A DNA stretch of 64,000 bases from Hyalella azteca. Lineage: Eukaryota > Arthropoda > Malacostraca > Amphipoda > Hyalellidae. Positions 23,561 to 35,570 of the stretch are shown here, in pieces (position 1 is the first letter of the stretch; every line of letters begins with the position of its first letter). A program made the translations under genes and the position numbers. The stretch covers positions 434,001 through 498,000 of the forward strand of contig NW_025936295.1 of the NCBI RefSeq assembly GCF_000764305.2, written 5' to 3'. A model generated the notes under the pieces. That model did not search any database. It saw only the letters and a list, made by a program, of their open reading frames with translations, and was not told where the DNA came from.

Positions 23561-25973
23561 TCAATAGAAACGGTCCGAATATAGCGTCAAGAATGCTGCA
23601 TAAGTAACATAATTAAGCTCGCTACAAAAGTAGCAACATCGTTTCAGTCGATGCAAATAAACGAATTTTTTAGAAGTCTTTGGTCTAAAATTCTATATTT
23701 TGGATGTTATGGACCTTCCTGTTTCATCAAGTAGTTCTTCTCATTAGAAGTTCTACTAAGAGGTAAGAATTTTTATGGTAAGAGGTAAGAATTTTTAAGA
23801 ACGTACAATGTTTATCTACGAACATTCCATAAACCGTCGAAACGTTCAAAATACTGCATCTTCTAGCCACTTCAGCATATACCGTAGCCAAAGCTCCGAG
23901 ATGCGCGGGTAAATAAGGCATAGTGCGGCGAGCGACAGGCAGATGGGTAGCAAGTTGGTCTCTGAATTAATCAGGCAACTAATAACACAACTACTGACAG
24001 TCAGGTAAGAACGTCCGCATGCTTACATGTTCAGCCGAACCCTGCGCGTCAACCTGGCGTGCTGAGGCTGCCGCAGGCTTAACTTTGTTTGTGTTTTTTG
24101 GATGCAAACTTGTTGAAGAGAATAGTTTTTTTTACAATTTTTTTTAAATGGTGGGAAAATGGGTTATATTTAATAAGTGAACATATTGTTGCAACGAATA
24201 TTACGAATAAAGTTTAGATATATCGTTGGTTAATTGTTACTACTTAGACTTCTTTGATTTCTGCACTTTTGCTTTGGAATCAACGCCAACTGCAAAAAAT
24301 TCTGTCCTTTCATCTCCATGAAACCAGATCATGGAAATTGTCTGCCAAAAGCCATGAACTAGTACACTAAAAAGCAAAATAACATACTTGGATCAGTCGG
24401 ATAAAGCGCATCTGTAAATGAAGGCAGCGATCGATGATCAGCGATAAGCATTAGTAAGCGAAAAAATATTATCATTACTAAGATAAAATCAATCGAAAAG
24501 TATCACTTTTCTCGAAAGGTATTACGTAATTATTTTGGGCATGAAATTACTTAAAAATTTCACTCAAAATAAGTCGGGGTATAACAATCATTAGGAACTT
24601 CCACACTGATACATAATAGCGCGACAGAAGACTTCCTATAGAAGTCTATTAATAAGTCAAGTTAATACTACGAAAATTTAATGTCGTTTCTCTCATCTTT
24701 GCCACCAATTTTGAGGCGTGGACAATAGGAAGCCGGATATCACTTCCAAACGGTCACTCGGACCCCTGACGTTTTTCTCCCTGACGAAGCTGCCCGTTTT
24801 TTTTCTCTTGGATCATTCGATCGATCAAAATTAAGCGTTCAAGAGATGATAATCCGCCTGACAGTCTTCAACCAGCCAAAATGCGCTGTAGTTCTCGATT
24901 CTATCATTTGCGGTTCAGGCTTTCTACGATCACAGGCTTTCGGCTGGTCGAACTGTAATGTCGATCACTTCAGCACCGTAAATGGCATTTACTAAAGTTT
25001 CAACGACTGCGCTGGAGTTTCTCCGACAGCAATCGGCCAAGATATATCATAGCTGATGCCCTCTGAGATGTGGGTGTTTCATTTGCAGCGCCCCGTACGT
25101 ACGCAGAGACCGCAATAATACCCTAATTGATACTGATCTCAGACATAGAGGCTCCAATGGGATCACTGGAAGCCAAAGCAGTTTATGTGGTCTGTAATTG
25201 CGAGTCCAAAGGGTTGCCATTTGATGACTGATGGCCACAGTTCTTGGCCAGGTATCGTCTACAGGTACATGGACTCTCGTCTTCCATGTCTGCAACGCTT
25301 GATTATTACGCTACACTTATTCACTGTGTTCGTATGTGATAATTGACTCATTTTTATCCGTTTCCAAATCTGGAGAGTGGGTAAAATATTTTGTATTCTC
25401 AATTTATAAGTGTGCCTGCGACTTTGTTTCATTTCGGATTACGCCTTAGAAATTAGGAAAACTCTCTTTTGCTTTAGGACTCTTTGGTTTGTCAAGACTT
25501 TAGCCTCTATTTTTATTGCCCCTTACTATCAACATGGATTTTTTGCCCATGTCGGGCCGGCAAGAGACTCTTACATCTGCGGGAAAAATTTGAATGATTG
25601 TTGAGCTTCAATGCTGATGAATTAGCATCGTCCGGTCACCTCAAGTCAGCCTGGCGCGTTATATTTTTTTATAGAGTTTCACTTATTATATTAGCTCACT
25701 TTTTCCGTTTATATTAGTTTTTCCATTGGATAGGATTTACGTAGAATAGGATTTACTTAGAATCAACGGAAAGATAGCAAAGAATTTTATAATTAAATTC
25801 GATATGCGAAAATAGAAACAAGGCAAAATAAGCATTTATCCCAGCTAAACGAATCTGTAAACTTATGATAGTTCCATAAAATTAATTTCAATATAATATT
25901 CCCATTCAACAATAATGTACCTCATAGCTTGTACAGCATGAGTCTCATTAAATAATGTTCATTGCTTGAGTGT
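23561..25973. other. Non-coding stretch
   Basis: No supported gene. The minus frames at 23727-23921 and 25047-25295 and the plus frame at 25410-25604 show no recognisable motif. The 24700-25270 part is GC-richer and repeat-poor. Confidence 0.45.
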
Positions 25974-26258
25974 AGTTAATAAATCATCATCATTATTTGC
26001 AACTCCTATATAAATTTGTCCCACTTCTTCATTATTTTTTTGTACGAATAGTTAATAAATCATCGATATCTGCAACTCCTATATGAATTTGTCCCATTCT
26101 TCATATTTTTTTGTACGAATAGTTAATAAATCATCAATACCTGCAACTCCTATATGAATTTGTCCCATTTCTTCATATTTTTTTGTACGAATAGTTAATA
26201 AATCATCGATACCTGCATTTCCTGTATGAATTTGTCCCATTTCTTCATATTATTTCCT
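25974..26258. repeat. About 72-bp tandem array, four copies
   Basis: AGTTAATAAATCATC starts at 25974, 26050, 26121 and 26193 (periods 76, 71, 72). Shared blocks are CTGCAACTCCTATATGAATT, TGTCCCATTTCTTCATATT and TTTTTGTACGAATAG. The first copy is the most diverged, with an extra CATCAT. Non-coding. Confidence 0.93.
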
Positions 26259-27231
26259 CAGTTCCCGACAGTCATGCATGGCTCGCAGATGAAGAGAGGT
26301 TCATATCTGCGATTCATTGTCTCTCGGCAGCGCTTAGACTTGTATAGGCGGACACCAGCGCACTCTCTTCATTAGACAGGAGCTCCAAAGCTCTGATTGT
26401 AGGCTGCTGCCTCTTTATTGTGACTCCAAGATTGCCGCGTTGTGACGACTAAAGGCTGATATATGATTGGTGATTGCCAATCCTGGTGATTTTCGCTCAG
26501 GTAATCGCTTTCATGATAGATACTATCTCTCTGAGCCCATGCTTTGTGGTCGTTGATTTTTTGTGGTAGTTTTTTTCCACTCTGGCGAGACTGAAGGGAC
26601 ATTTCGATCTTGTTGTGAATGGATCAGGAGACTTCATTTTAAAGGGCTCTTGCTGTAATTCATATGCAGAGCGAGGCTGCCAAAACAATTTTAATATCAT
26701 TATGATCACTATTAAAGGTTCTTGATAAAGTGTCTGAGATTTTCTTTTACTGCTCTTGAATGTTATATATGTCATGGCCATTTAATAATAATATTCTTTT
26801 TTGCATCCAACATTAATGTGATATAAATTAGAGTTGCAGCAGAATAGAAGTTGTGTAACCATTTATAAACTAGGTACTGTGAATGGAATTGATAATTTTC
26901 ATCTAATAAAACTGTACAGTAAGCTTATGGTAAACCGTCAAAAGAAGGTTATTACATAATTTCATACTCTATCGCTGAACAAACAAAACAAATGAAATTG
27001 AAGGAATTGCAGAAGTTAATGATTATTGCAACAGGAAATGTGCAATTTACTGTGAAAGAAATCGAGGAGCAGCCACTTGAACGTACTTAGACTTGGTTGT
27101 GTAAAAGTCATTGATAATAACGGCTCTCAGGATTTTTGTACGAATATGTAAAAATTGCGCACTGCTTCTTATGAACACACTGCTGAGAACGACGTCCAAA
27201 TGTTGGGATCGGCACGATCAGAGTGAATTTC
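26259..27231. other. Non-coding stretch
   Basis: Two overlapping minus-strand frames (26372-26602 and 26497-26781) are in different registers and match no family I recognise. No element ends seen. Confidence 0.45.
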
Positions 27232-27970
27232 AAGGCGTTCTAGAGGCACACTCGTTGTTTAAAGGCGTTCTATAGGCACACACGGAGTTTGAAGGCGTTC
27301 TAGAGGCACACACGTAGTTTCAAGGCGTTGTAGAGGCACACACGTAGTTTGGAGGCGTTCCATAGAGGCACACACGTAGTTTGAAGGCGTTCTAGAGGCA
27401 CACACGTAGTTTGAAGGCGTTCTAGAGGCACACACGTAGTTTGAAGGCGTTATAGAGGCACATACGTAGTTTGAAGGCGTTCTAGAGGCACATACGTAGT
27501 TTAAAGGCGTTCTAGAGGCACATACTTAGTTTAAAGGCGTTCTAGAGGCACATACGTAGTTTGAAGGCGTTCTAGAGGCACATCGTAGTTTAAAGGCGTT
27601 CTAGAGGCACATACTTAGTTTAAAGGCGTTCTAGAGGCACATACGTAGTTTGAAGGCGTTCTAGAGGCACATACGTAGTTTAAAAGCGTTCTAGAGGCAC
27701 ATACTTAGTTTAAAGGCGTTCTAGAGGCACATATATACGTAGTTTAAAGGCGTTCTAGAGGCACATACGTAGTTTGAAGGCGTTCTAGAGGCACATACTT
27801 AGTTTAAAGGCGTTCTAGAGGCACATACGTAGTTTAAAGGCACATACTTAGTTTAAAGGCGTTCTAGAGGCACATACGTAGTTTGAAGGCGTTCCGGAGG
27901 CACATACGAAGTTTAAAGACGTTCTAGAGGCACATACGCAGTTTAAAGGCGTTCTATAGGCACATACTTG
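27232..27970. repeat. 30-bp satellite, about 25 copies, with higher-order pattern
   Basis: The consensus unit is GGCGTTCTAGAGGCACATAC followed by GTAGTTTGAA, 30 bp, with an XbaI-type TCTAGA in most units. Variants fall into three types: ACGTAG with TTTGAAG (A), ACGTAG with TTTAAAG (B) and ACTTAG with TTTAAAG (C). From 27451 they run A-B-C three times, about 90 bp each, before the order breaks down with a small insertion near 27733 and a deletion near 27840. The left units carry CACACACG instead of CACATACG, so variant classes are clustered by position. The array is bounded sharply on both sides by unique sequence. Confidence 0.96.
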
Positions 27971-30169
27971 GTGTTACTTATTCGTATCTAAACCACAGAA
28001 ATATCCTAGCCCATTTTGGTTTGGCCTCGGACGTGATGCGTTGTTGCTGGGTTTTTAACAACACAATGAAATGTACCTGCCTAATTCTGGCAGTTCGTTA
28101 TAATGTTTATGTCTCTAAATTGTGCCAGTTATACTTGAAAGATAAAAGTAAAGGCCGCAATCATTTTTATTCATTAATTTAATGAGATTATGGAAAAATA
28201 TGAACAATAATGCAATGAAAATGAGATGGTTTATGTTAATTCAACTATAAAATAGTATTATTCTGGTACAATATTTCTCTCAATACAAAAAAAGTCACTT
28301 GAGTCCAAGTTCCATGACAAGTCTACCTGACAAAACAACCGATCTCTTTCCCTGCAGAAACCCTAGTGCCGAGATCCACATCAGGCGCGGTTAAAGACCT
28401 AATAATGACAGGAACTTTTATAAACCATTTCCTGTGAACAAATTAGAGTCGGTGTTTTGCTGCTCCTACAGTTATTGTGCTGCTGTACATGAATGATAAG
28501 CTGTCATTAAGAGACCGGTGCGTTTACTGGAGTAGCAATGACTGTTGTTATTGCAATGCCTAACGTAAGTATAGGATTGTCTATCGCACTTAGCTTTTAA
28601 TTCTGGGTGAGAATATCAATAGATGCGGTAAGTAATCTTGTGTGTGTGTTAAGTCTTAGTTGGTTATTAAATGAAAAAAATATTGTATTACTAATATTTA
28701 TTAGATTTTCTACTATACTTGAATTTTAAGTACCTTTTACACTACGTTTTATAGTGCTTTCATTGCAGGAGCCGCCCGAGCAACATAATTTTCTGCAATA
28801 TCGGTTAAAACATCTGAGCATTCTGAAATTGGAACAAAAATAAAGACTTAATTTAAACAACCATTAGAACTAATGTCAAATTAGGGTTGTTAATTGGCTT
28901 TGTCACCTCAAATTATATAAATATAATACACAGTACAGTACTGCTAATCAAGGTCAACTATTCGTCTGAAAACTCCAAATAAAACAGTCTGTGCATTATT
29001 AAAATCGAGGCAGAATTAGGCTCGTTTCTTCAATTATGTAAAAAAATCGTGACAAATGAGAGAATCATTCTTCGTTTCCGTTGGTAATTCAATAATTGAA
29101 ACATTTCTAAACGGAGGAAACACACTCGTTTCAACAACTGACAGCAATTGAAGGATAATTGGTGCGTGTGGAATTGTGCTGTTCACTAATGACACGCTTT
29201 TGCCATTACGAATCTTGCCCATACGATGCGAACATCACGACGGTGGCCGGTTTAGGCTCGTGCCACAAACAAACACACCAAATAAAACTTTAGGGAATCT
29301 CATGTTTAGAATGTGAACCTGGGATTTCGATTGAAAAACATGGGGAATTTAGCACTGAATTTTCACTGCAAATGTTTGAATAGAATTCACGATCTGATGA
29401 ATTTACGATCTTTTTGCAAAAAATTCTTGAAATGAATTTACTATGTGTTTACTGATGGTAATTAAACATAAAAATAAACTAGCTAAACAAACCAAAACAT
29501 TGAAATAAACTTTTGATGGGAATGGGAAACTGTGATTTAGACTTAAATACATGTTGAATTAAGCACTTTATCTATAAGATAAATGATTGAATTGAATTAT
29601 TTATTCGTTTACTGGCGGCAACTCTCGTTACTATTGCATGGTCTGTCGAAATGAACTCAGGTCTTGACAACTGTTACTGTAATTATTGTAATTTGTTGTA
29701 AAAAGATAGGTGATATGGCTGAGGAAATAGATAGTTTTCGTTATTCCTTGTTGGAATGTTCTGAATTGAATCAGGGTGTGACACATTGATAGTTCTTTTA
29801 CATTCATAAACGGTACCTGTAATGTTTACCGTTAAGGTGTAGCACATTGTAACGCAAAAGTCAGCGCAAATGCCATTTGAAGTCATAAAAAATTCTTTCA
29901 TGGTACATGAATGAAATATACTGTTCTGTTTTTGACTACTAATGAGAGGTGAATTTATTTCAGAAAATGGAAATTGCATGCACTGTGTAAGTGCGAGGAA
30001 GCCCCCATGGTGTAACCAAAAAACATTAGTCGTGCGAATATGCTAACTCGAGATGCCGTTTGTCATCTCAATAACTTACGACGTGCAAAAGATAGTAGTA
30101 TAAACGACGTAATATTTTCAAATTATGTGTACTTAACTGAAGTAACATTAGCAAACACACGATATGTAA
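27971..30169. other. Non-coding stretch
   Basis: No supported gene. The frames at 29034-29222 (-) and 29683-29979 (-) are unrecognised. No array, TIR element or RNA gene was seen. Confidence 0.45.
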
Positions 30170-31020
30170 CCGCTACAGATTAAAGTTTGCAGTCGAGCCG
30201 CTGCACTGCCGTGAGCGACGAGCAGCGCCCGACGACAACAAATCGACGATCATATCGACTTTATGGAACACATCGAGGGTCCGGAACGGATACGGCTGCT
30301 CTCCCGTCCCTATCATTACACCCGCACCGGAAAACCATTTCATAACTAAAGGGGCAGTCATCAGCCAAACTCTGGTACTCGCCGTATTGGTCGTAATCAC
30401 ACGGAACGCAGACATGTAGGCTCTATGTGCAGCAATCATCGACTTTTTGCACTCAAACGCTCAGTGATAAAAGAGGTCGCTTGTCTCGTTCAAACGTGGA
30501 AAATGAGCTATAAGAAGGGTGAATGTTATTTGTAAAAACTATTTGATAATAAAACAAAAGTCACTTAGCAAAAATGAAATCTGCGTCTAGAAATTCAAGA
30601 TTATTTTGTTCTCGGCATCCCACCGACTGCTGAAAAACTCGAACATTTTCCTTACCATATGGCGCGGTTAAAGTAGAAGTGCTACGGCCAAAGTCATAGT
30701 CCAGCCATTCGCATAATACGCGTTTCTCTTGCATGCACGATTCCATAAATCGCTTTATGCAAATCTGCAAAACCGGATAACAGCCTCACTGCCATTGGCC
30801 GATTCTCCGGATTCTCGCATTTGTCGGAGCGCCAGAGAACAATCGAGCAGCCAATTGTAGAAACAGACAGAGCTGGACCAGCGGGCGGTGATTTCTTTGA
30901 CTGTCGCTATCATTGCTCGCAGTGACACTGGATTGGCCGAGCCACTTGATTGGTTACTTGTGGCGACCTGGCTACAGCAGACGGTCTTGTATGCACAGGG
31001 TAGGTTAGATGACATTATAT
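30170..31020 (-). other. GC-richer block with three consecutive minus-strand frames, unassigned
   Basis: Minus-strand frames at 30755-31015 (86 codons), 30561-30770 (69) and 30173-30439 (88) follow one another in sequence that is GC-richer than its flanks. The last has a hydrophobic middle (WLMTAPLVMKWF, then GAGVMIGTGEQPYPF) and could be extended a few codons upstream to an AG that might act as a splice acceptor. I considered a membrane-protein or chemoreceptor exon but see no diagnostic motif, and the reading frames do not join convincingly. A decayed gene fragment is possible; chance is equally so. Confidence 0.2.
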
Positions 31021-31298
31021 GTTTGATTTTTGCAATTGTACAATATTATTAACAAAGGAAAGAATTACCTTGTGTAATTCTTACTTTTCTGGGGGCTTAT
31101 TTTATATTAACTGTTAACATGACATTTGTCGCTGAAATATGTATGTCTGGAGATCCGCACAAGTAAATTTCGTTAATACGCGGATCCGGAGCAGATTTCA
31201 ACCGATCAGGTTGAACCGGTTTTCAGGATTGGCTATAGGGCAGTGACACGAACGATTGAGGAGCCATGATTGCAGTAGGCTGAGATGGCTGATGCCAC

Positions 31299-31372
31299 TG
31301 AAATATACTGAAAATATATACTGAATGATATATACTAAATACTAAAATACTAAATATATACTGAAATGAGAA
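31299..31372. repeat. Imperfect short tandem repeat (ATATACTGAAA-like)
   Basis: Runs of ATATACTGAAA, ATATACTAAATACTAAA and similar 10-12 bp words follow each other with indels. Low complexity; no further role visible. Confidence 0.6.
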
Positions 31373-31556
31373 TAATTCACAGTGCATATGAAGAGCCCAG
31401 TATTAATAATGAGAATTATAAATTTTATTCCATGAAAAAACTTTGTATTCATGGATTAAATACAGCATTATTTCGCAATTTCTTCGATTAAATCAGAGCA
31501 GGAAAATACGTGAATAATTTCGTACCGCGCTAGCCGCAAGAAATCCATTTTTTAAG

Positions 31557-31612
31557 AATCATTATTATTATTCCTACTATTTATTATTATTAATTATCGT
31601 TCTCATCATTAC

Positions 31613-31651
<39 letters not shown>

Positions 31652-31680
31652 CATTACTATTATTATTGTCATTATTATTT
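31557..31680. repeat. (ATT)n microsatellite
   Basis: The uninterrupted TTA/ATT tract covers about 31613-31650. Flanks of interrupted ATT/ATC/ACT triplets extend to roughly 31557 and 31680, consistent with a decayed longer tract. Confidence 0.95.
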
Positions 31681-32864
31681 TAAGTAATCAATACACCAGG
31701 AAATTGGCATTCCTCTACCGAGTCGACAAACAAATTCAAGGCTTCTAATAATTGCTCGTGAAAGTTTGGGCGGCGCCTTTATAGTGAGACTATAATTATT
31801 GTCCAATGAAAGTTAAACGCAAACACGCTCTTTCATCTTTAATTAGCGGACGGCCCAGCATTTAATATAAGGCCTGGAATGCCTCTGAGGCATCAATCAA
31901 GGGCTTCTAATAACTCAAGTCGAGCGGGATTTTTTAATTACCAAAGAATATTGCAATTTATGCATTTCATTCATTTTATGAGCTATGATTAATTACCATG
32001 ATTACCTATGATTAATTACATTACCATATAATTTCCTGATCTGAATTTGTTAATTGTTCAATTAAGGTCGTTTAATCTGCTACTAATTCACGTGCAATTA
32101 GCACCGTAATTTCGTTATTTATATTTGTTTTTCTTTATTGGGGGTCACAGATGTGGGGATATCTATATATTTTAGCAAAAAAAGTTTATTTTTAAAGAAT
32201 CGTGTATCGTTTACTATACGTAAGCCCCCATGAAAGTCATTATATTTATTTTAATTACGACCATTAATTCAACCAATCACCTAGCAATCTACAAGAATTT
32301 TTCCGGCACTTGCGACATTTCATTACAATATTCCTTATATATCATTACTCGAAGTTTTCGTTGCCTCGATCGGAGTATTAAATAAGACTCCCTTCGTTAT
32401 TCCTAACTCTCCACTGCACAAACTAACTGTAATTGACGTAGCAAAAAGTAATATCAAACATAGGACGTGTAAGTCTCTGCACGTGTTGAAAGGTTACATA
32501 CATGGCGCTAACATCTGGCGTTTACATACAATTAGAATGATCGTTCCTATAGAACTCGTTTGACAAGCTCTTAGAGAACTACAGACTCGTTCAAATCTTA
32601 AGACAACATCGTTGTTTTCAAGAGCCATCAATGTGTTTCTCATTTGCTGCTTCAAATGTTTATCGAGCTAACATCCAATTGAAAGCCGTGAAAACTTGCT
32701 ACTTGCTATCCACAAAGTAACAATTATAGGGGATTTAGAGGCGGGCGCGCATGACTCGGTTTATTAGTGACCTAAACAGTCGCTCAAAATTTATTTCTAA
32801 TTTTTGTTTTGTATATGCTACCGATTGTGATGACAATGTTCATTTATATATCTGTTATTACTCT
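31681..32864. other. Non-coding stretch, GC-richer at its left end
   Basis: 31770-31920 is repeat-free, with GCATCAATCAAGG (similar to a Hox-Exd composite core) and CTTTAATTAGCG. This is suggestive of regulatory DNA but unproven. The plus frame beginning at 32751 runs into the following satellite and is not a gene. Confidence 0.4.
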
Positions 32865-33815
32865 TCCATATTCATCACCATAACCATGGCGATATTGAAA
32901 AGCGAGTCTAGGTATATATTTCCTTGCAATGTAAATAGTTACTTTCCCATATTCGTCACCATAACCATGGCGATATTGACAACGAAGGCAAGGTATATAC
33001 GAACGGTATATGGTATATTCAGTCTAAGTATTTATTTCCCTGCAATGTAAATAGTTACTTTCCTATATTCGACACCATAACCATGGCGATATTGACAAGC
33101 AAGTCTACTTATATTATATATTTCTTGCAATGTAAATAGTTACTGTCCCATATTCATCACCATAACCATGACGATATTGACAAGCAAGTCTAGGTATTTA
33201 TTACCTTGCAATGTAAAAAGTTACTTTTCTATATTCGTCACCATAGCCATGGCGATGGCTATATTGATAAGCAAGTCTACTTATATTATATATTTCCTTG
33301 CAATGTAAATAGTTACTGTCCCATATTCGTCACTATAACCATGGCGATATTGACAACGAAGGCAAGGTATATACGAACGGTATATGGCATATTCAGTCTA
33401 AGTATTTATTCCCTTGCAATGTAAAAAGTTACTGTCCCATATTCGTCACCATAACCATGGCGATATTGACAAGCAAGTCTACGTATATTATATATTTCCT
33501 TGCAATGTAAATAGTTACTTCGACACGTAACCATGGCGATATTGACAACGAAGGCAAGGTATATACGAACGGTATATGGTATATTCAGTCTAGGTATTTA
33601 TTTCCTTGCAATGTAAAAAGTTACTCTCCTATATTCGTCACCATAACCATGGCGATATTGACAAGCAAGTCTAAGTATATATTACCTTGCAATGTAAATA
33701 GTTACTTTCCTATATTCGCCACCATAACCATGGCGATATTGACAACGAAGGAAAGGTATATACGAACGGTATATGGTATATTCGGTCTAAGTATATATTT
33801 CCCTGCAATGTAAAT
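32865..33815. repeat. Satellite of alternating about 80-bp and 116-bp units, ten NcoI-type cores
   Basis: The core ACCATGGCGATATTG (or a variant) starts at 32883, 32964, 33080, 33165, 33246, 33338, 33454, 33530, 33647 and 33727. Spacings are 81, 116, 85, 81, 92, 116, 76, 117 and 80. Long units carry an extra block with GAAGGCAAGGTATATACGAA and GGTATATGGTATATTCAG that short units lack. From 33338 to 33815 long and short alternate, a dimer of about 193-197 bp. All units share CCTTGCAATGTAAATAGTTA. The frames at 32751-33050, 33206-33424 and 33702-33923 are translations of this array. Confidence 0.95.
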
Positions 33816-35419
33816 AGCGCACGAGGCTTTCACGACATTCGTGCGACGAGGATATTGATGCGCGTCATCTGTACACGTACGTCTGCTTCCTTCGACTCCT
33901 TTAATTGCCATTCCGCACATCATTCACCTGAATATATGCTCTTCAAGTCTATTATTCATTTTCATTTAAACTAAAAGCTGCAGTAAATAATTCCCAGAAT
34001 TAACTACCAATTCCGCATACATATATGTTAATTTTGTTAAGTTCTGCAGTGTCGATCTGATTGATAAGAAAGAAAACACACGCAAAAATGTGTATTTTTA
34101 CTAAAATTTTTACTAAATTTTTAATAAAAAATGTCGCCTACATTTTTTTTCATGCTATGATTAGAATTGCAGACGCACTGCTTCTCGAGCGTTGATTTTT
34201 TGTAGGGATTAGAGTGAACCGAGTAACAGCGATCGTGCGTCTCCGGTCACGGTATTTAGAACACTCGGTATTTTTGGCATCTTTGCCTGCCATGGTCTCG
34301 TACCGGACTTAATAAACGTCCTTTGTAGTCGTACAAGATATCGGCATCGGGCCGGAGACAGCAAATACGATTCTATGCTGGCTGAGTTAAGACCGACGCT
34401 GGAAGCTATTCTAGTTTGGTTTGTCCTGAGCGTCGAGTTAGCAGTGATCAGAGCGTTGAAATGCTACCTTTTAGCCGCTTAAAGAAGACTAGTAATGCTC
34501 ATATATTTGCACATCAGCAACGCTTAATTAAGTTCACTTCAGGACGCAGTCCTCACTATCTCAGTTAGAATACCGACTACAAGTGGACAGATATAGTCGT
34601 TAATTATGGTCACTGCTCGAACAGCTCAAAACGAGTCCTGAGTTACCATGGACCGTCTGGACTCGTGGCCGAAATTCGTTGAGGATTTCTGGATTTGTGC
34701 TTTATATCGATGCAGGTTAATTTATGATAAAAATTTAATGTGTTTGTTAACAATTAATTCACCAGAATAGTGGAATAACAATGATTTGAAAAAAATACAT
34801 GCAAATTTACTGATTTATTCGAATTTGATTCAAGAAACTGGTTTGAAATTCTAATTTTTAAGTAACTTTAATAAGTGCACAATAAAAAAAACGCGACAGC
34901 GTGAGCTTATGCAGTCATCAGTATATCATCGATTTCATGTGATATATTGATTCATTAATTCAACTGAAAAATTAATTCATCCACAGTTACCAATCAGCTG
35001 ATTCATGCTCGAAAAATATCTATAACATACTCTCATGACATACTCATAATAACAATGAATATTTGTCTTCTTCACTTTTCGAACAATGTACACGAGGAAG
35101 CCATACATACAATACAATGCAATATTTTATAGCTCCGAATCCTTAAGGAGCGTGACCAAACCTGAAGATTGCGATTGACATAATTCAATTTCAAACTAGC
35201 CTATGAAGAAAATGAAGTCATATATTTTAGTAGAGCTATTATTATTCTTGTTGGGACGGTGAGGTATGCGCGTGGTGGCTGTGAGACTTGGAACTCATCT
35301 TAGGCTTCTAATGAATGTCTAATCACGTACGAATCTCTCACGCGAGGGTTTATGTTTCAATTACGCCATTCGGAATGCGTAGAGAATCGAGAATGCTGGA
35401 ACTTGGACTGATCTGTTGA
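33816..35419. other. Non-coding stretch, GC-richer at 34190-34680
   Basis: No long frame and no recognised RNA gene. 34190-34680 is richer in GC and free of repeats; its nature is unknown. Confidence 0.4.
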
Positions 35420-35421
35420 GG

Positions 35422-35570
35422 TGGACTCCACCTTGCAACTAAGGTGGATCTCCACCTTAGTTGCCACTACGGCAATCATGTTGGCTTATAATCATGTTAT
35501 AAGCCAACGGCAATCATGTTGGCTTATAATCCTGTTATAAGCCAACGGCAGTCATGTTGGCTATATAAGC
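35422..35570. repeat. Cluster of perfect stem-loops with 38-bp tandem units
   Basis: GCAACTAAGGTGGA (35435-35448) and its reverse complement (35451-35464) form a near-palindrome with a 2-nt centre. An overlapping AGGTGG/CCACCT pair lies just before. Then follow 2.5 tandem copies of a 38-bp unit starting GGCAATCATGTTGGCTTATA (35471, 35509, 35547). In the first two, GTTGGCTTATAA pairs perfectly with TTATAAGCCAAC around a 5-nt loop (35480-35508). The third copy is cut and reads into GGCTATATAAGCAG, which contains a TATA-box-like TATATAAG. Such nested palindromes suggest replication-associated template switching. Confidence 0.92.

Noticed and set aside
27232..27970. Possible CRISPR array
   Set aside because: Units are contiguous 30-bp tandem repeats with no unique spacers, and the DNA is eukaryotic in style.
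32751..33923. Repeating peptides in several frames
   Set aside because: They are translations of the about 80/116-bp satellite.
35559..35566. TATA-box-like TATATAAG as a promoter
   Set aside because: Lies at the end of a palindrome unit in A+T-rich DNA with no supported downstream gene.
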